Below are positions 42,257-53,376 of a stretch of DNA of 64,000 nt, one piece after another. The stretch comes from Phytopythium helicoides. Lineage: Eukaryota; Oomycota; Peronosporomycetes; Pythiales; Pythiaceae. Each line of letters starts with the position of its first letter. Positions within the stretch are counted from its first letter, which is position 1. The notes beneath the pieces were generated by a model, which worked only from the letters and a program-made list of their open reading frames with translations, did no database searches and was not told the DNA's origin. The stretch lies in contig JANFNE010000024.1 of assembly GCA_024867545.1 (NCBI GenBank), positions 186,001 to 250,000 on the forward strand, given 5' to 3'. A program made the translations under genes and the position numbers.

Positions 42257-43472
42257 ATGAAGATCTTCTCGTTCGGACTCGCGCTCGTGGCAGCCGTCAT
42301 CGCCGTCATGTCGGACAACGCTGAAGCCATCGCAACAGGAACGGCTAAAGGTCTCGCGTCTGGAGCCACGGGAGGAGGCAGTGCCACACCAGTCTACCCG
42401 ACCACCATCGCCCAACTCAAGAGCTACCTTTCCAGCTCGAGTGCGCAAGTCATCATCCTCCAACAGACCTTCGACTTCCGAGGCACGGAGGGAACGACCA
42501 CGGAGACCGGTTGTCGTCCGCCGTCCAACCAGCAGTGCATCGCCAAGAACAACGGGCTACAAGGGTCAAGATTGCATCCTACAGTCGGGCGGGTTTTCGG
42601 GAACCGGAGGGTGCGACGGTGGAACGGCCGTCACGATCACGTATGATAACGCCGCGCTTCAAGCCAACATGATGCAAGTGACTTCCAACAAGACGCTCCG
42701 TGGTGTTGGACGCACGGGAATCATCACGGGCAAGGGTCTGTGGCTCATCGGCAACAACATCATCATCCAGAACATCCACATCACGAACCTCAACCCGCAC
42801 CTCATTTGGGGTGGCGATGCCATCTACCTCCAGGGTCTCGACGGCGGCGCGACGCCCATGACCAACATCTGGATCGACCACGTCAAGATCTCCAACATCG
42901 GACGTCAGTTCATCGTGACCAACACGGCCAGCTCCAGCAGCATGACCATTAGCAACTGCGAGCTGGATGGATACACGCTCTACTCTGCTTCGTGTGACAA
43001 CCGCCACTACTGGACCATGCTCTTCTACGGCACCAAGACGCAGGTGAGTCTCATCAACAACTACATCCACCAGACGTCTGGTCGATCGCCCAAGGTCGGT
43101 GGTGACTCCATCATCCATGCCGTCAACAACTACTTCTACAACAACTCGGGTCACAACTTCAACCCTTCGGAGGAGTCGTACACGATCGCGGAAGGTAACT
43201 ACATGGACACGTGCACGCAGCCTGTGTTGATCTCGGACACCACTGGCACGATGTACGCCGAGACGTCGGGAGGTACCACGTGTTCGTCGTACTTGGGTCG
43301 TTCATGCGCCAACAACGTGAATGTGAACACGAACAACGGCCTGACGAGTCAGTCGGGAAGCACGGCTCTGACGACTGGCGCTGCGGTTGCGAAGAAGTAC
43401 ACGCCGACGAGTGCTGCCAAACTGTCTATCACGAGCGCCAACTTTGGTGTTGGGACGCTTGCGGCCATCTAA
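42257..43472 (+). pseudogene. PL2: pectin lyase with one-base frameshift
   Basis: Near-identical to PL1 and PL3. The start at 42257 ([14 protein letters not shown]) encodes a signal peptide. An extra base near 42557 (AACGGGCTACAAGG against AACGGGCACAAGG in PL1/PL3) throws the frame after QCIAKNNG, so the natural product ends at 42646. The second frame carries the rest of the enzyme intact ([18 protein letters not shown]) to the normal ending [10 protein letters not shown] at 43472. It is either a young pseudogene or an assembly indel. It is convergent with the nitronate monooxygenase downstream. Confidence 0.82.
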
Positions 43473-43630
43473 CCGCGGCGCCTTTATGTGTTTGTGTTTG
43501 ACGAGGGGATCACTGACGCACTCGTTTCACTCAGCGCGTCTTCGTTTGTATTGATTGATATTGCTTTGCTGCTCCTGTGAGCACATGTAGCATTCGTAAG
43601 TGAAAGTCAGCATGCCGAATGAAAGCTTAT
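42257..43630. repeat. left arm of PL2/PL3 inverted repeat
   Basis: The PL2 gene plus about 155 bases of 3' flank are repeated inverted at 44930-46291. The flank includes GAAAGTCAGCATGCCGAATG and ends at AAGCTT. Together the two arms enclose the nitronate monooxygenase gene. Confidence 0.85.
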
Positions 43631-43678
43631 CATCGCTGATCCAACTTTCTTGCCGTGGACATGTTAGTCGTCAATGTA

Positions 43679-44790
43679 TCAGAGTCGAGGGAGCACTTGG
43701 GCCTCCTCAAGCTCGTTGGCGAGCGTGCGTACGAGCTCTGCTGCTGGCATGGCCCTCGCGAGCGGCGCTCCCTGGCCTGCCCAGTGCACGGCGAGCTCTA
43801 GCGCGTCGCTCTCGCGCTTGCTCTTGGTCACTTCTGCTAGCAGCCATCTTGGTGGCCGTGTAAGGGATCGGGTACTCTGGCATCGTCGTGGTCTGCGCCG
43901 CGTCTTCCAGGAATGTCATGAGTGGGTTTACGAGCCCGCGCGCCGAGCGGCCGGAAATGGCTGCTGTCACGCGCGTGTTGGCCGCTCGCTCGGGGTCACT
44001 CAGTGCCTTCCGGTAGGCCGCGCTGGCCGAGGTCTCGGGGCAAAGCACGAAGGCCGTTCCCATCTGCACAGCGCTGGCGCCGAGCTTCATGGCCGCTGCG
44101 ATGCCTGCGCCGTCCATGATGCCTCCGGCCGCGACGATGGGCACGGGACAGCGACCGCTCTGCGCCAGCAGCCGCACGAGGGCCAGCGTGCCGAGCGCCA
44201 GGTCCTCGTGGCCGTCGAACACGCCGCGGTGGCCGCCAGCCTCGTTGCCCTGTGCCACCACCGCGTCCACGCCAGCCTGGACCGCGAGGTCGCACTCCCG
44301 CTGGCTCGTGACGCACGCGAACGTGACGATGCCGGCGTCCTGCAGCGCGCGCACCCAATCGCTCGGGGGGAGGCCGAAGTGGAAGCTCACGACGCGCGGA
44401 CGCTCGTCCAACAGCACGCGCAGCAACGCGTCGCTCTCCACGAACGACGTGTAGCCCGACTTGAGCTCGGTCTCAGCTGGCGGCGCCTGCGGCGCCGACG
44501 CGAGCGAAGAGCGGCGCCAACGCTCGCAGCCACGCGGAGCAGTGGGCGGTCGGCGCCACAGGGCGGCCGGTGGCAGAAGACGTTGGCGCAGAACGGCCGA
44601 GCCGTGAGCTCTCGCGTCTGCCGCAGCAGCTCGCGTGCGTGTTGCGGAGACGTGCAGGCCCCCAGCGCCACGGACCCGAGGGCGCCGGCGTTCGAGACCT
44701 GCGGCCGCCAGCGCAGGCGTCGACACGCCCGCCATGGGCGCCTGGACCAGGAACGGCAGCGCCACAGTCTCCGCGCAGCAGGCGGTTCAT
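43679..44790 (-). pseudogene. nitronate monooxygenase (2-nitropropane dioxygenase type), multiple frame breaks
   Basis: An FMN enzyme family that oxidises alkyl nitronates. Recognisable pieces in order: MNRLLRG (ATG 44790), VALPFLVQAPMAGVSTPALA, SNAGALGSVALGACTSPQHA, APLFARVGAA, ETELKSGYTSFVES, the FMN-site block VVAQGNEAGGH, IVAAGGIMDGAGIAAAMKLG, VQMGTAFVLCPET, and the C-terminal VHWAGQGAPLARAMPAAELV to the stop. These sit in different frames, with shifts near 44770, 44700, 44580, 44490 and 43845. That is four or five breaks in 1.1 kb, more than anywhere else in the window. It is best treated as a pseudogene unless resequencing removes the breaks. Confidence 0.8.
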
Positions 44791-44929
44791 TTCGGCTCGG
44801 CTCGGAGGATTCGCGAGTGGCAGCGGGGCAGGTTGAATCGCAGGAGACTTGATGAGTGATGCTAAGGATAGTGATGGGTGCACATTTGGCGGGTTCTCGC
44901 CTGCAAGGTAGTGAATATGGGAAGCTTTC

Positions 44930-46291
44930 ATTCGGCATGCTGACTTTCACTTACGAATGCTACATGTGCTCACAGGAGCAGCAAAGCAATATCAATCAAT
45001 ACAAACGAAGACGCGCTGAGTGAAACGAGTGCGTCAGTGATCCCCTCGGCAAACACAAACACATAAAGGCGCCGCGGTTAGATGGCCGCGAGCGTCCCAA
45101 CACCAAAGTTGGCGCTCGTGATAGACAACTTCGCAGCAGTCGTAGCGTGTACTTCTTCGCAACCGCAGCTCCAGTCGTCAGAGCCGTGCTTCCCGACTGA
45201 CTCGTCAGTCCGTTGTTCGTGTTCACGTTCACGTTGTTGGCGCATGAACGACCCAAGTACGACGAACAGGTGGTGCCTCCCGACGTCTCGGCGTACATGG
45301 TGCCAGTGGTGTCCGAGATCAACACAGGCTGCGTGCATGTGTCCATGTAGTTACCTTCCGCGATCGTGTACGACTCCTCCGAAGGGTTGAAGTTGTGACC
45401 CGAGTTGTTGTAGAAGTAGTTGTTGGCGGCATGGATGATGGAGTCACCACCGACCTTGGGCGATCGACCCGACGTCTGGTGGATGTAGTTGTTGATGAGA
45501 CTGACTTGCGTCTTGGTGCCGTAGAAGAGCATGGTCCAGTAGTGACGGTTATCACAGGAAGCAGAGTAGAGCGTGTATCCATCCAGCTCGCAGTTGCTAA
45601 TGGTCATGCTGCTGGAGCTGGCCGTGTTCGTCACGATGAACTGACGTCCGATGTTGGAGATCTTGACGTGGTCGATCCAGATGTTGGTCATGGGCGTCGC
45701 GCCGCCGTCGAGACCCTGGAGGTAGATGGCGTCACCTCCCCAGATGAGGTGCGGGTTGAGGTTGGTGATGTGGATGTTCTGGATGATGATGTTGTTGCCG
45801 ATGAGCCACAGACCCTTGCCCGTGATGATTCCCGTGCGTCCGACACCACGGAGCGTCTTGTTGGAAGTCACTTGCATCATGTTGGCTTGAAGTGCGGCGT
45901 TATCATACGTGATCGTGACGGCCGATCCACCGTCGCACCCTCCGGTTCCCGAAAACCCGCCAGACTGTAGGATGCAGTCTTGACCCTTGTGCCCGTTGTT
46001 CTTGGCGATGCACTGTTGGTTGGACGGCGGACGACAACCGGTCTCCGTGGTCGTTCCCTCCGTGCCTCGGAAGTCGAAGGTCTGTTGGAGGATGATGACT
46101 TGCGCACTCGAGCTGGAAAGGTAGCTCTTGAGTTGGGCGATGGTGGTCGGGTAGACTGGCGTGGCACTGCCTCCTCCCGTGGCTCCAGACGCGAGACCTT
46201 TAGCCGTTCCTGTTGCGATGGCTTCAGCGTTGTCCGACATGACGGCGATGACGGTTGCCACGAGCGCGAGTCCGAACGAGAAGATCTTCAT
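44930..46291. repeat. right arm of PL2/PL3 inverted repeat
   Basis: The PL3 gene and its 3' flank, an inverted match to 42257-43630. The match stops at the AAGCTT near 44926, beyond which the two flanks differ. Confidence 0.85.
44996..46291 (-). CDS. PL3: pectin lyase with frameshifted C-terminus
   Basis: The start at 46291 ([14 protein letters not shown], signal peptide) and the full catalytic core are intact: [45 protein letters not shown] and NNSGHNF. One base is missing near 45146 (GTAGCGTGT against GTAGCCGTGT in PL4), so after VAKKYT the frame changes. The normal ending ([17 protein letters not shown], stop at 45078 in the other frame) is replaced by about 45 unrelated residues ending at 44996. 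The lesion is independent of the PL1 deletion about 100 bases away in the alignment. Confidence 0.87.
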   Translation of the reverse strand: MKIFSFGLALVATVIAVMSDNAEAIATGTAKGLASGATGGGSATPVYPTTIAQLKSYLSSSSAQVIILQQTFDFRGTEGTTTETGCRPPSNQQCIAKNNGHKGQDCILQSGGFSGTGGCDGGSAVTITYDNAALQANMMQVTSNKTLRGVGRTGIITGKGLWLIGNNIIIQNIHITNLNPHLIWGGDAIYLQGLDGGATPMTNIWIDHVKISNIGRQFIVTNTASSSSMTISNCELDGYTLYSASCDNRHYWTMLFYGTKTQVSLINNYIHQTSGRSPKVGGDSIIHAANNYFYNNSGHNFNPSEESYTIAEGNYMDTCTQPVLISDTTGTMYAETSGGTTCSSYLGRSCANNVNVNTNNGLTSQSGSTALTTGAAVAKKYTLRLLRSCLSRAPTLVLGRSRPSNRGAFMCLCLPRGSLTHSFHSARLRLY

Positions 46292-47312
46292 TTTTTTGAT
46301 GGGCGATGTGGACGTGACTGGACGAAATGACACTGCGCTTGGACAGATGAGAGCGTGTGCTTGGGACCAGGGTGGTCGTGAACTGGAGGTCTTGTGCTGG
46401 AAGTGGCTAATCCGAAAATGGGGCGACTCTCTAGTCGAATGAAGAAAGCAAAAGCGGCCGAAGAACCAAACGCGGTCCGTGCTGTACGCCTACTACCTAC
46501 CGGTATAAATCTAGACGATGTTGTTGTACAGGCTAAGACCATCACCACCTCTGTCTCCGTGCATTTCGCATCTCGCCCAGCATGTCAGCACCATTATGGC
46601 GGCCACGCGCTTGGCCAAGCATCGGGAGCTCCGTGGCGGACAGTTCAAGTTACACTTGGGCCAAATGGGAAGAGCCCTCGATGTGCGCGCGTGCTTAGTC
46701 TCCGCAGTGCTACTCCACAGCAACATCCAGCCAGTCAGATTTCGCGTGAGCATACATCATTCGTAATTTGTGCGGTGGTGAGCAGCCGCGAATGGGATGC
46801 GCCGCCTCTAGTTGTTGAGCGTCGGGAATCTGGACGCGATGAGCACAAACGAATCAACAACATCAGTCACCTCCTGCCGCCCATCATTCTTCGGTGAAAG
46901 CCGCGGCGAGTGCCTTACCGATCGCGAGTGACCCCAGCTGTACTCGCAGTCCTTGAACGCCTGCGCTGCTCGAGCGCCGGCGGATTCCTCGCCGCCACCT
47001 GCCGAGACTGGACGACGTCAGGATGAGAATCCCGCGTGCCTCTGTCGCATGTCGAGACGAGATGTCGAGGAAAATGCTCGCACGGCGAGAACGTAAAGGA
47101 GGTGCCGAGGAAAAGAAAGATATTTTCGAGGTGCCATAGTGAAACCAAGATGTCAAGGTTCGGTTCGCTTACGAATGGCGAAATGCGCATTGGATGCACG
47201 GTTCAAGATCACATTGATTCACTCATGTTTACCAGCCACTTTTGCTAGTTCACTCTACTCAACGATGCTTCTACGGCGGATAAACGCGCAACTTGACTCC
47301 GGCTGCTATTGC
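46292..47312. other. PL3 upstream flank and intergenic
   Basis: About 1 kb. The part to about 46940 is a diverged copy of the PL1/PL2 upstream flank. The rest, up to the PL4 stop, holds no recognised feature. Confidence 0.5.
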
Positions 47313-48515
47313 TTAGTTGAGGGTGCCGACGCCAAAGTTAGTGCTCGGGACAGTGAGCTTGGCAGCAGTCGTAGCCGTGTACTTCTTGGCTGCAGCCGCA
47401 CCCGTCTTGAGAGCCGTGCTTCCCGACTGGCTCAGCAGGCTGTTCGCCGAGTTCACGTTCACATTCTTGACACAGGAGCGGCCAAGGTACGACGAGCAAG
47501 TAGTGCTGCCAGACGTCTCGGCGTACATCGTGCCGGTCTTGTCAGACAGCAGAACGGGAGTCGTGCACGTGTCCATGTAGTTACCTTCCGCGATCGTGTA
47601 TGACTCCTCCGAAGGGTTGAAGTTGTGACCCGAGTTGTTGTAGAAGTAGTTGTTGGCAGCGTGGATGATGGAGTCACCACCGACCTTGGGCGATCGACCC
47701 GACGTCTGGTGGATGTAGTTGTTGATGAGACTGACCTGCGTCTTGGTGCCGTAGAAGAGCATGGTCCAGTAGTGGCGGTTGTCACACGAAGCGGAGTACT
47801 CGGTGTATCCGTCGAACTCGCAGTTGCTGATGGTCAAGCTGTTCGAGCTGATGGCATTGGTGGCAATGAACTGACGTCCGACCTTGGAGAACTTCATGTG
47901 GTCGAGCCAAATGTTCGTCTGCACTGATCCGTCGGTGTTTCCCTGGAGATAGATGGCGTCGCCACCCCAGATGAGGTGCGGGTTGAGGTTGGTGATGTGA
48001 ACATTCTGGATGATGACATTGCTACCACGAATCCACAGACCCTTGCCGACAATGATGCCCGTGCGGCCAATACCGCGAAGGGTCTTGTTGGACGTGATCT
48101 CGAGCATGTTCTTCTGCAGCGCTGCGTTGTCGTACGTGATCGTGACGGACTTGCCGTTGTCACAGCCACCGGTGCCGGAGAAGCCTCCCGACTGAAGGAT
48201 GCAGTCCTGGCCCTTGTGGCCGTTGTTCTTTGCAATGCACTGCGTGTTCGAAGGCGGGCGGCACCCAGTCTCGGTCGTGGTACCCTCGGTGCCACGGAAG
48301 TCGAAGGTCTTGGTGAGGTAGATGACCTGCTTGCTAGAGCTGGACAGGTAGCTCTTGAGCTGCGCGATGGTCGTGGGGGTCACGGCCGTAGCGCTTCCGC
48401 CTCCAGTCGTGCCCGAGGCGAGACCCTTGGCCGTGCCAATGGTAACAGCCTCCGAGTCTGAGACGAAGGCGACGACGGCGACGAAGACTGCGAGGCCGTA
48501 GGAGAAGATCTTCAT
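47313..48515 (-). CDS. PL4: pectin lyase (intact)
   Basis: 400 residues from ATG 48515 ([23 protein letters not shown], signal peptide). The upstream extension of the frame has no signal peptide. Motifs are those of the family: [38 protein letters not shown] and HTSGRSPKV. It differs from PL1-3 in the middle ([28 protein letters not shown]) and at the end ([24 protein letters not shown]). N-glycosylation sequons occur at NKT and NNS. Its promoter has a near-perfect match to the oomycete core element. Confidence 0.92.
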   Translation of the reverse strand: MKIFSYGLAVFVAVVAFVSDSEAVTIGTAKGLASGTTGGGSATAVTPTTIAQLKSYLSSSSKQVIYLTKTFDFRGTEGTTTETGCRPPSNTQCIAKNNGHKGQDCILQSGGFSGTGGCDNGKSVTITYDNAALQKNMLEITSNKTLRGIGRTGIIVGKGLWIRGSNVIIQNVHITNLNPHLIWGGDAIYLQGNTDGSVQTNIWLDHMKFSKVGRQFIATNAISSNSLTISNCEFDGYTEYSASCDNRHYWTMLFYGTKTQVSLINNYIHQTSGRSPKVGGDSIIHAANNYFYNNSGHNFNPSEESYTIAEGNYMDTCTTPVLLSDKTGTMYAETSGSTTCSSYLGRSCVKNVNVNSANSLLSQSGSTALKTGAAAAKKYTATTAAKLTVPSTNFGVGTLN

Positions 48516-49133
48516 AGTGCAGAAGTGTGCTGGAGGCTGGTGTGGTCTCGACTGGGCCAAATTGGAAGTGAGCTGAGATTCTGACTGCTTGCTGAGCTGA
48601 GACGCTGGAGCTTGTATAGAGCGGAGGAGAGGCATCGGATGGGAGGCTGCGGACGCATCACGAGCCACAATGGTGCGGCATGGAAACAGCAGTGGGAGCC
48701 AGCGGTGGGTAGAGGAGCGCTCAAGCTGGTCAATGTGGCTCAGGCACCATACGGTTTATGGCACTCAACAATACAGTAATTGTGCAATGCTAATTTTAAT
48801 TTTTATTATGCAATTCGACTTGTCCTCATTTCAAAATTTCGCTGCTCGAAGTTTTTGCAGTCGACTTTGGTATTCTCGTGGGGGAGGAAGCTGCTAATCT
48901 ACCGGTAACTGTCTTCCCATTGGCGGCGACTTGGGTGGGAGTGTGGATGAAGATTGACTAACGTGTGGTCCAGCGCTGCAAAAGATGCGATTACTAAATG
49001 CGTCAAAGATCGAGGTATGAGCGTTGATTCCGATACGTGAATTGATGAACGAGATCACACATCTATTTCACGTTTTAGGCCTGTACGAAATGGCCCACGA
49101 CACTACTCACGAATCCAAGGGTGCTCACGTAGC
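48516..49133. other. intergenic between PL4 and PL5
   Basis: About 620 bases, AT-rich around 48770-48850. It includes the PL4 promoter. No other feature recognised. Confidence 0.4.
48556..48573 (-). promoter_or_regulatory. oomycete-type core promoter of PL4
   Basis: On the minus strand GCTCACTTCCAATTTGGC, 41 bases upstream of the PL4 ATG. It agrees with the published Phytophthora initiator plus flanking promoter region consensus (GCTCATTYYNCAWTTT) at nearly all positions. Confidence 0.65.
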
Positions 49134-50345
49134 TTAAAGTGCGGTGAGCGTCCCAACACCAAAGTTGGCGCTCGTGGTAGACAACTTGGCAGCACTCGTC
49201 GGCGTGTACTTCTTCGCAACCGCAGCGCCAGTCGTCAGAGCCGTGCTTCCCGACTGACTCGTCAGGCCGTTGTTCGTGTTCACGTTCACGTTGTTGGCGC
49301 ATGAACGACCCAAGTACGACGAACACGTGGTGCCTCCCGACGTCTCGGCGTACATCGTGCCAGTGGTGTCCGAGATCAACACAGGCTGCGTGCACGTGTC
49401 CATGTAGTTACCTTCCGCGATCGTGTACGACTCCTCCGAAGGGTTGAAGTTGTGACCCGAGTTGTTGTAGAAGTAGTTGTTGGCAGCGTGGATGATGGAG
49501 TCACCACCGACCTTGGGCGATCGACCCGACGTCTGGTGGATGTAGTTGTTGATGAGACTGACTTGCGTCTTGGTGCCGTAGAAGAGCATGGTCCAGTAGT
49601 GACGGTTATCACACGAAGCGGAGTACTCGGTGTATCCGTCGAACTCGCAGTTGCTGATGGTCAAGCTGTTCGAGCTGATGGCATTGGTGGCAATGAACTG
49701 ACGTCCGACCTTGGAGAACTTCATGTGGTCGAGCCAAATGTTCGTCTGCACTGATCCGTCGGTGTTTCCCTGGAGGTAGATGGCGTCGCCTCCCCAGATG
49801 AGGTGCGGGTTGAGGTTGGTAATGTGGATGTTCTGGATGATGACGTTGCTGCCGCGAATCCACAGGCCTTTGCCGATGATCACACCCTTCGTTCCGTCAC
49901 CCCGCAGAGTCTTGTTGGCCGTGACTTGGAGCATGTTCTTCTGCAGGGCGGCATTGTCATAGGTTACAGTGACCGAAGATCCGTTGTCGCAGCCACCAGT
50001 TCCCGAAAACCCGCCCGACTGGAGGATGCAGTCTTGACCCTTCAGTCCATTGTTCTTCGCAATGCACTGCGTGTTGGACGGTGGGCGGCATCCTTCCTCT
50101 GTGGTCGTTCCCTCCGTGCCACGGAAGTCGAAGGTCTTGTTAAGGATGATGACTTGCGCACTCGAGCTGGACAGGTAGCTCTTGAGTTCTGCGATAGTCG
50201 TCGGGTATACAGCCGTAGCACTGCCGCCGCCCGTAGCACCCGAAGCGAGACCCTTGGCAGTACCGGTGTTGATGGCATCAGCGTTGTCGGAAACGAGCGC
50301 AACAACGGCAACGAAGACAGCGATTCCGTAGTGGAAGATCTTCAT
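49134..50345 (-). CDS. PL5: pectin lyase (intact, mosaic sequence)
   Basis: 403 residues from ATG 50345 ([24 protein letters not shown], signal peptide). The catalytic core is as in the other copies ([23 protein letters not shown]). The sequence changes affinity along its length. The N-terminal part ([11 protein letters not shown]) resembles PL7. The middle ([38 protein letters not shown]) is the same as PL4. The C-terminal part ([32 protein letters not shown]) is the same as PL1-PL3. This suggests gene conversion. It is in tandem orientation with PL4 and PL6. Confidence 0.92.
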   Translation of the reverse strand: MKIFHYGIAVFVAVVALVSDNADAINTGTAKGLASGATGGGSATAVYPTTIAELKSYLSSSSAQVIILNKTFDFRGTEGTTTEEGCRPPSNTQCIAKNNGLKGQDCILQSGGFSGTGGCDNGSSVTVTYDNAALQKNMLQVTANKTLRGDGTKGVIIGKGLWIRGSNVIIQNIHITNLNPHLIWGGDAIYLQGNTDGSVQTNIWLDHMKFSKVGRQFIATNAISSNSLTISNCEFDGYTEYSASCDNRHYWTMLFYGTKTQVSLINNYIHQTSGRSPKVGGDSIIHAANNYFYNNSGHNFNPSEESYTIAEGNYMDTCTQPVLISDTTGTMYAETSGGTTCSSYLGRSCANNVNVNTNNGLTSQSGSTALTTGAAVAKKYTPTSAAKLSTTSANFGVGTLTAL

Positions 50346-51153
50346 GATGCAGGGGGTGCTGGGGAGTACGAGTGTTGTAGTCAGGAGCTTGCAAGTTTGA
50401 AAGTGTGAGTGTGCTAGCGGCAGCCGACAACAGCTTTGGCACGATGAGGAGACGGTAAGTGATCCTTTTGGAGCTTTAATGCACTCAACTAATGTTCCTG
50501 GATGCGATAGGCGATCCCGAGCCTCAATTGTCATGTAGGATTCTTGAACAAGTGGTCAAGATTTTAATTTGTGATCAATCAAATAATCCATTTTCGTTCA
50601 CTAAAATGAGTCGTTGCAATGCGCCAGCTGGTTCCTGGCATTTCGATGACGTCCAAAATTCAATCCATGGTCGTTAGTGCCCCAGACGACCCGTGCTGGA
50701 CCTATCTTCAGCACGCGTTGCGGATGTTGTCGGGGAATGAGCGCATCATTCCACACCGCGAGAGGGAAAGTGCTGAATCTGCGCCAGAACCCTCGAATCT
50801 AGCAACTCTCAAATCCAGCAAGACCGCAGCCAAGCGTGAAACGCTGCTGATCCTACCCTTCACAAGAGTCGTTGCAGTAAATACCGCCGCATCCTCCTCC
50901 TACTCGCAAATGGACCATTTGGAGGACAGAACTGTATCTGCACGGGTAAATTAACAAGCCAACCCGTATGCTCCCGATCGGATTCCATTGCACACTGGGT
51001 CATGGTGCTTACAAACTGTATTGATTTGCCATGGGTGTCGCCACCAATATGCACACTCAAAACATCCAAACAGCTACTAGTCGCTTGGTTTTCTACCACC
51101 TCCATCCAACTAGAGGGGCCGACGGAATGATTTCTCGGATTCGTCGAAACCTC
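50346..51153. other. intergenic between PL5 and PL6
   Basis: About 800 bases containing the PL5 promoter and the PL6 3' flank. The outer edge of the palindrome (50701) lies inside it. No gene recognised. Confidence 0.45.
50391..50411 (-). promoter_or_regulatory. oomycete-type core promoter of PL5
   Basis: On the minus strand CACTCACACTTTCAAACTTG, 46 bases upstream of the PL5 ATG. A weaker match to the initiator/flanking element than PL4. Confidence 0.45.
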
Positions 51154-52362
51154 TTACAGCGCCGCAAGAGTGCCGACACCAAAGTTGGTGCTCGACGTCG
51201 ACAGCTTGGCCGCGGTCGTGGCCGTGTACGCCTTAGCCGCAGTGGCACCAGCCGAGAGTGCTGAAGTACCCGCCTGGTTGAGGAGGGTCTTGGCCGAGTT
51301 GACGTTCACGTTCTTGACGCACGAGCGACCGATGTACGACGAGCACGTGGTGCTTCCCGTCGTTTCGGCGTAAATGGCGCCGGTCTTGTCCGCGAGTAGA
51401 ACCGGTGTCGTGCACGTGTCGAGGTAGTTACCCTCGGCAATCACGTGGGCCTCCTCGACGGGGGCAAAGTTGTGGCCCGAGTTGTTGTAGAAGTAGTTGT
51501 TGGCAGCGTGGATGATGGCGTCCTCGCCGACCTTGGGAGAACGACCCGACGTCTGGTGGATGTAGTTGTTGATGAGACTGACCTGCGTCTTGGTGCCGTA
51601 GAAGAGCATGGTCCAGTAGTGGCGGTTGTCGCATGTGGCCGAGTACTCGGTGTATCCGTCGAACTCGCAGTTGCTGATGGTCATGCTATCCGAGCTGGCC
51701 AAGTTGGTGGCGATGAACTGACGTCCGACCTTGGAGAACTTCATGTGGTCGAGCCAAATGTTCTTCTGCACAGCGCCGTTTGTGAGACCCTGGAGGTAGA
51801 TGGCGTCGCCACCCCAGATGAGGTGCGGGTTGAGGTTGGTGATGTGAATGTTCTGGATGATGACATTACTTCCGAGGATCCAGATACCCTTGCCGATGAT
51901 CACACCCTTGACACCGTCGCCACGAATGGTCTTGTTGGAGGTAACCTGCAGCATGTTTTTCTGCAGCGCAGCGTTGTCGTAGGTGATGGTGACGGCCTTG
52001 CCATTCTCACATCCGCCAGTGGCGAAACCGGCCGACTGGAGGATGCAGTCTTGGCCCTTGTGACCATTGTTCAGGGCGAGACACTGCTGGTTGGACGGCG
52101 GACGGCAGCCCGTCTCGGTTGTGGTCTTGTCTGTGCCGATGAAGTTGAACGTTCGGTTGAGGATGATGACTTGCGCGCTGGAGCTGGCCATGTAGCTCTT
52201 GAGCTGGGCGATGGTGGTCGGGTACACGGGTGTGGCATTGCCGCCGCCAGTCGTACCCTTAGCGAGGCCCTTGGCGGTGCCGGTGTTGATGGCCTCGGTG
52301 CTGTCGGAAACAAGCGCGACGAGTGCGACCGCGATGGCGAGTCCGTAGGAGAAGATCTTCAT
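51154..52362 (-). CDS. PL6: pectin lyase (intact), twin of PL9
   Basis: 402 residues from ATG 52362 ([24 protein letters not shown], signal peptide). The open frame extends 86 codons upstream, but through promoter sequence. Family motifs: [38 protein letters not shown] and [19 protein letters not shown]. It has its own features: [32 protein letters not shown] and ending [13 protein letters not shown]. The predicted protein is identical to PL9 in the other arm. Confidence 0.93.
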   Translation of the reverse strand: MKIFSYGLAIAVALVALVSDSTEAINTGTAKGLAKGTTGGGNATPVYPTTIAQLKSYMASSSAQVIILNRTFNFIGTDKTTTETGCRPPSNQQCLALNNGHKGQDCILQSAGFATGGCENGKAVTITYDNAALQKNMLQVTSNKTIRGDGVKGVIIGKGIWILGSNVIIQNIHITNLNPHLIWGGDAIYLQGLTNGAVQKNIWLDHMKFSKVGRQFIATNLASSDSMTISNCEFDGYTEYSATCDNRHYWTMLFYGTKTQVSLINNYIHQTSGRSPKVGEDAIIHAANNYFYNNSGHNFAPVEEAHVIAEGNYLDTCTTPVLLADKTGAIYAETTGSTTCSSYIGRSCVKNVNVNSAKTLLNQAGTSALSAGATAAKAYTATTAAKLSTSSTNFGVGTLAAL

Positions 52363-53376
52363 GGTTGGTTGGGTTTGGGGACTGGGTCGGCGTGCTCGGA
52401 AGCTCTCGAAATTGGGAATGAAGAGCTGCGTGAAGGCAGTCGACCTCGGTAGTGTGTGTCTCTTGAGACGGGAGCGTGTGGAGTGCTGCAACTCCTGTTT
52501 GTTGGTCAAGTTGACCGTCAACAGGTTGATGGTGCAGGGCCACCACATAGAGGGAGGCTCTATACCGTGCACAGGACGGGTCGGGCGGCGTGTTGCTGGA
52601 CTGCTGAATACCCAGCTCAAAACGATACCATACTACCAAACAGCAAATAATCGATCGAGTGCAACAACGTGCGACGCGCAGTGCTGTTCGTGTGTGATTG
52701 AGAGCACCACCGAAGTGATGTGCCGCGCGCCGTCCTCGCAGTGACGCGCCGTCCAACCAGCAAAAGGAGCAAATCGATCATTTGAATCCGATTTTGTCCA
52801 ATACAAATGTGAATTTTTGTTGTGACTGCAAACTAAACCTTTGTTGCGTTGATTCAGCAGAAAGGATCGTTAGAGCACCCATGACCGCCGCCGCTACGAT
52901 GCAGCGACCGCGTTGTGGCCCTGAGCATCGCAAGCGGTCTCGCTCGGAAACCAGCAGGTTATCTGGTGATGGACTCCGCAATCCGCGTCATGGAATCGTG
53001 ACCAGTACTGACGATTTTCTTCTGTACGTCTCACATGAGCATCACACGAGCAGGAGAGCTTGGGTCCAAACTGCGGACTCATCCTCAACGTCCCGTCGAG
53101 ATGACAGCCTGTTAGCACTCAGCACTGCCGAACCGATCAACGGTTTGGACGCGAGAGGCGTCTGGATGGACTTGGCAGGACGGCTCCGAATCTCAAGTCT
53201 GTCTTTTCTTGAGAGGAGTCTATAAAGATCAAATCCTCTGCGAGCTCTCCATTGATGCAAGCACGCACTGCACGGTGCAGCACACCATGCAGCACAAGAC
53301 AATTCATTTGAAACCATTAGCGACTAGTCCAAGAATCTGTCTACACGCTACGTCACTCTAGCAAAATGAAGAACAT
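52363..53376. other. intergenic between PL6 and PL7 inside the left arm
   Basis: About 1 kb, mirrored exactly at 57905-58918. It holds the PL6 promoter and the PL7 3' flank. Open frames of 67-147 codons appear in both arms only because the DNA is identical, and none has recognised features. Confidence 0.45.
52407..52426 (-). promoter_or_regulatory. oomycete-type core promoter of PL6
   Basis: On the minus strand GCTCTTCATTCCCAATTTCG, about 45 bases upstream of the ATG. A strong initiator plus flanking element match, the same as for PL9. Confidence 0.6.

Noticed and set aside
51445..52452. Long open frame (335 codons) antisense to PL6, repeated at 58829-59836 antisense to PL9
   Set aside because: Overlaps the well-supported pectin lyase on the other strand. 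It arises from the strong GC3 bias of the gene, is low-complexity Val/Asp/Gly-rich, and appears twice only because the arms are identical.
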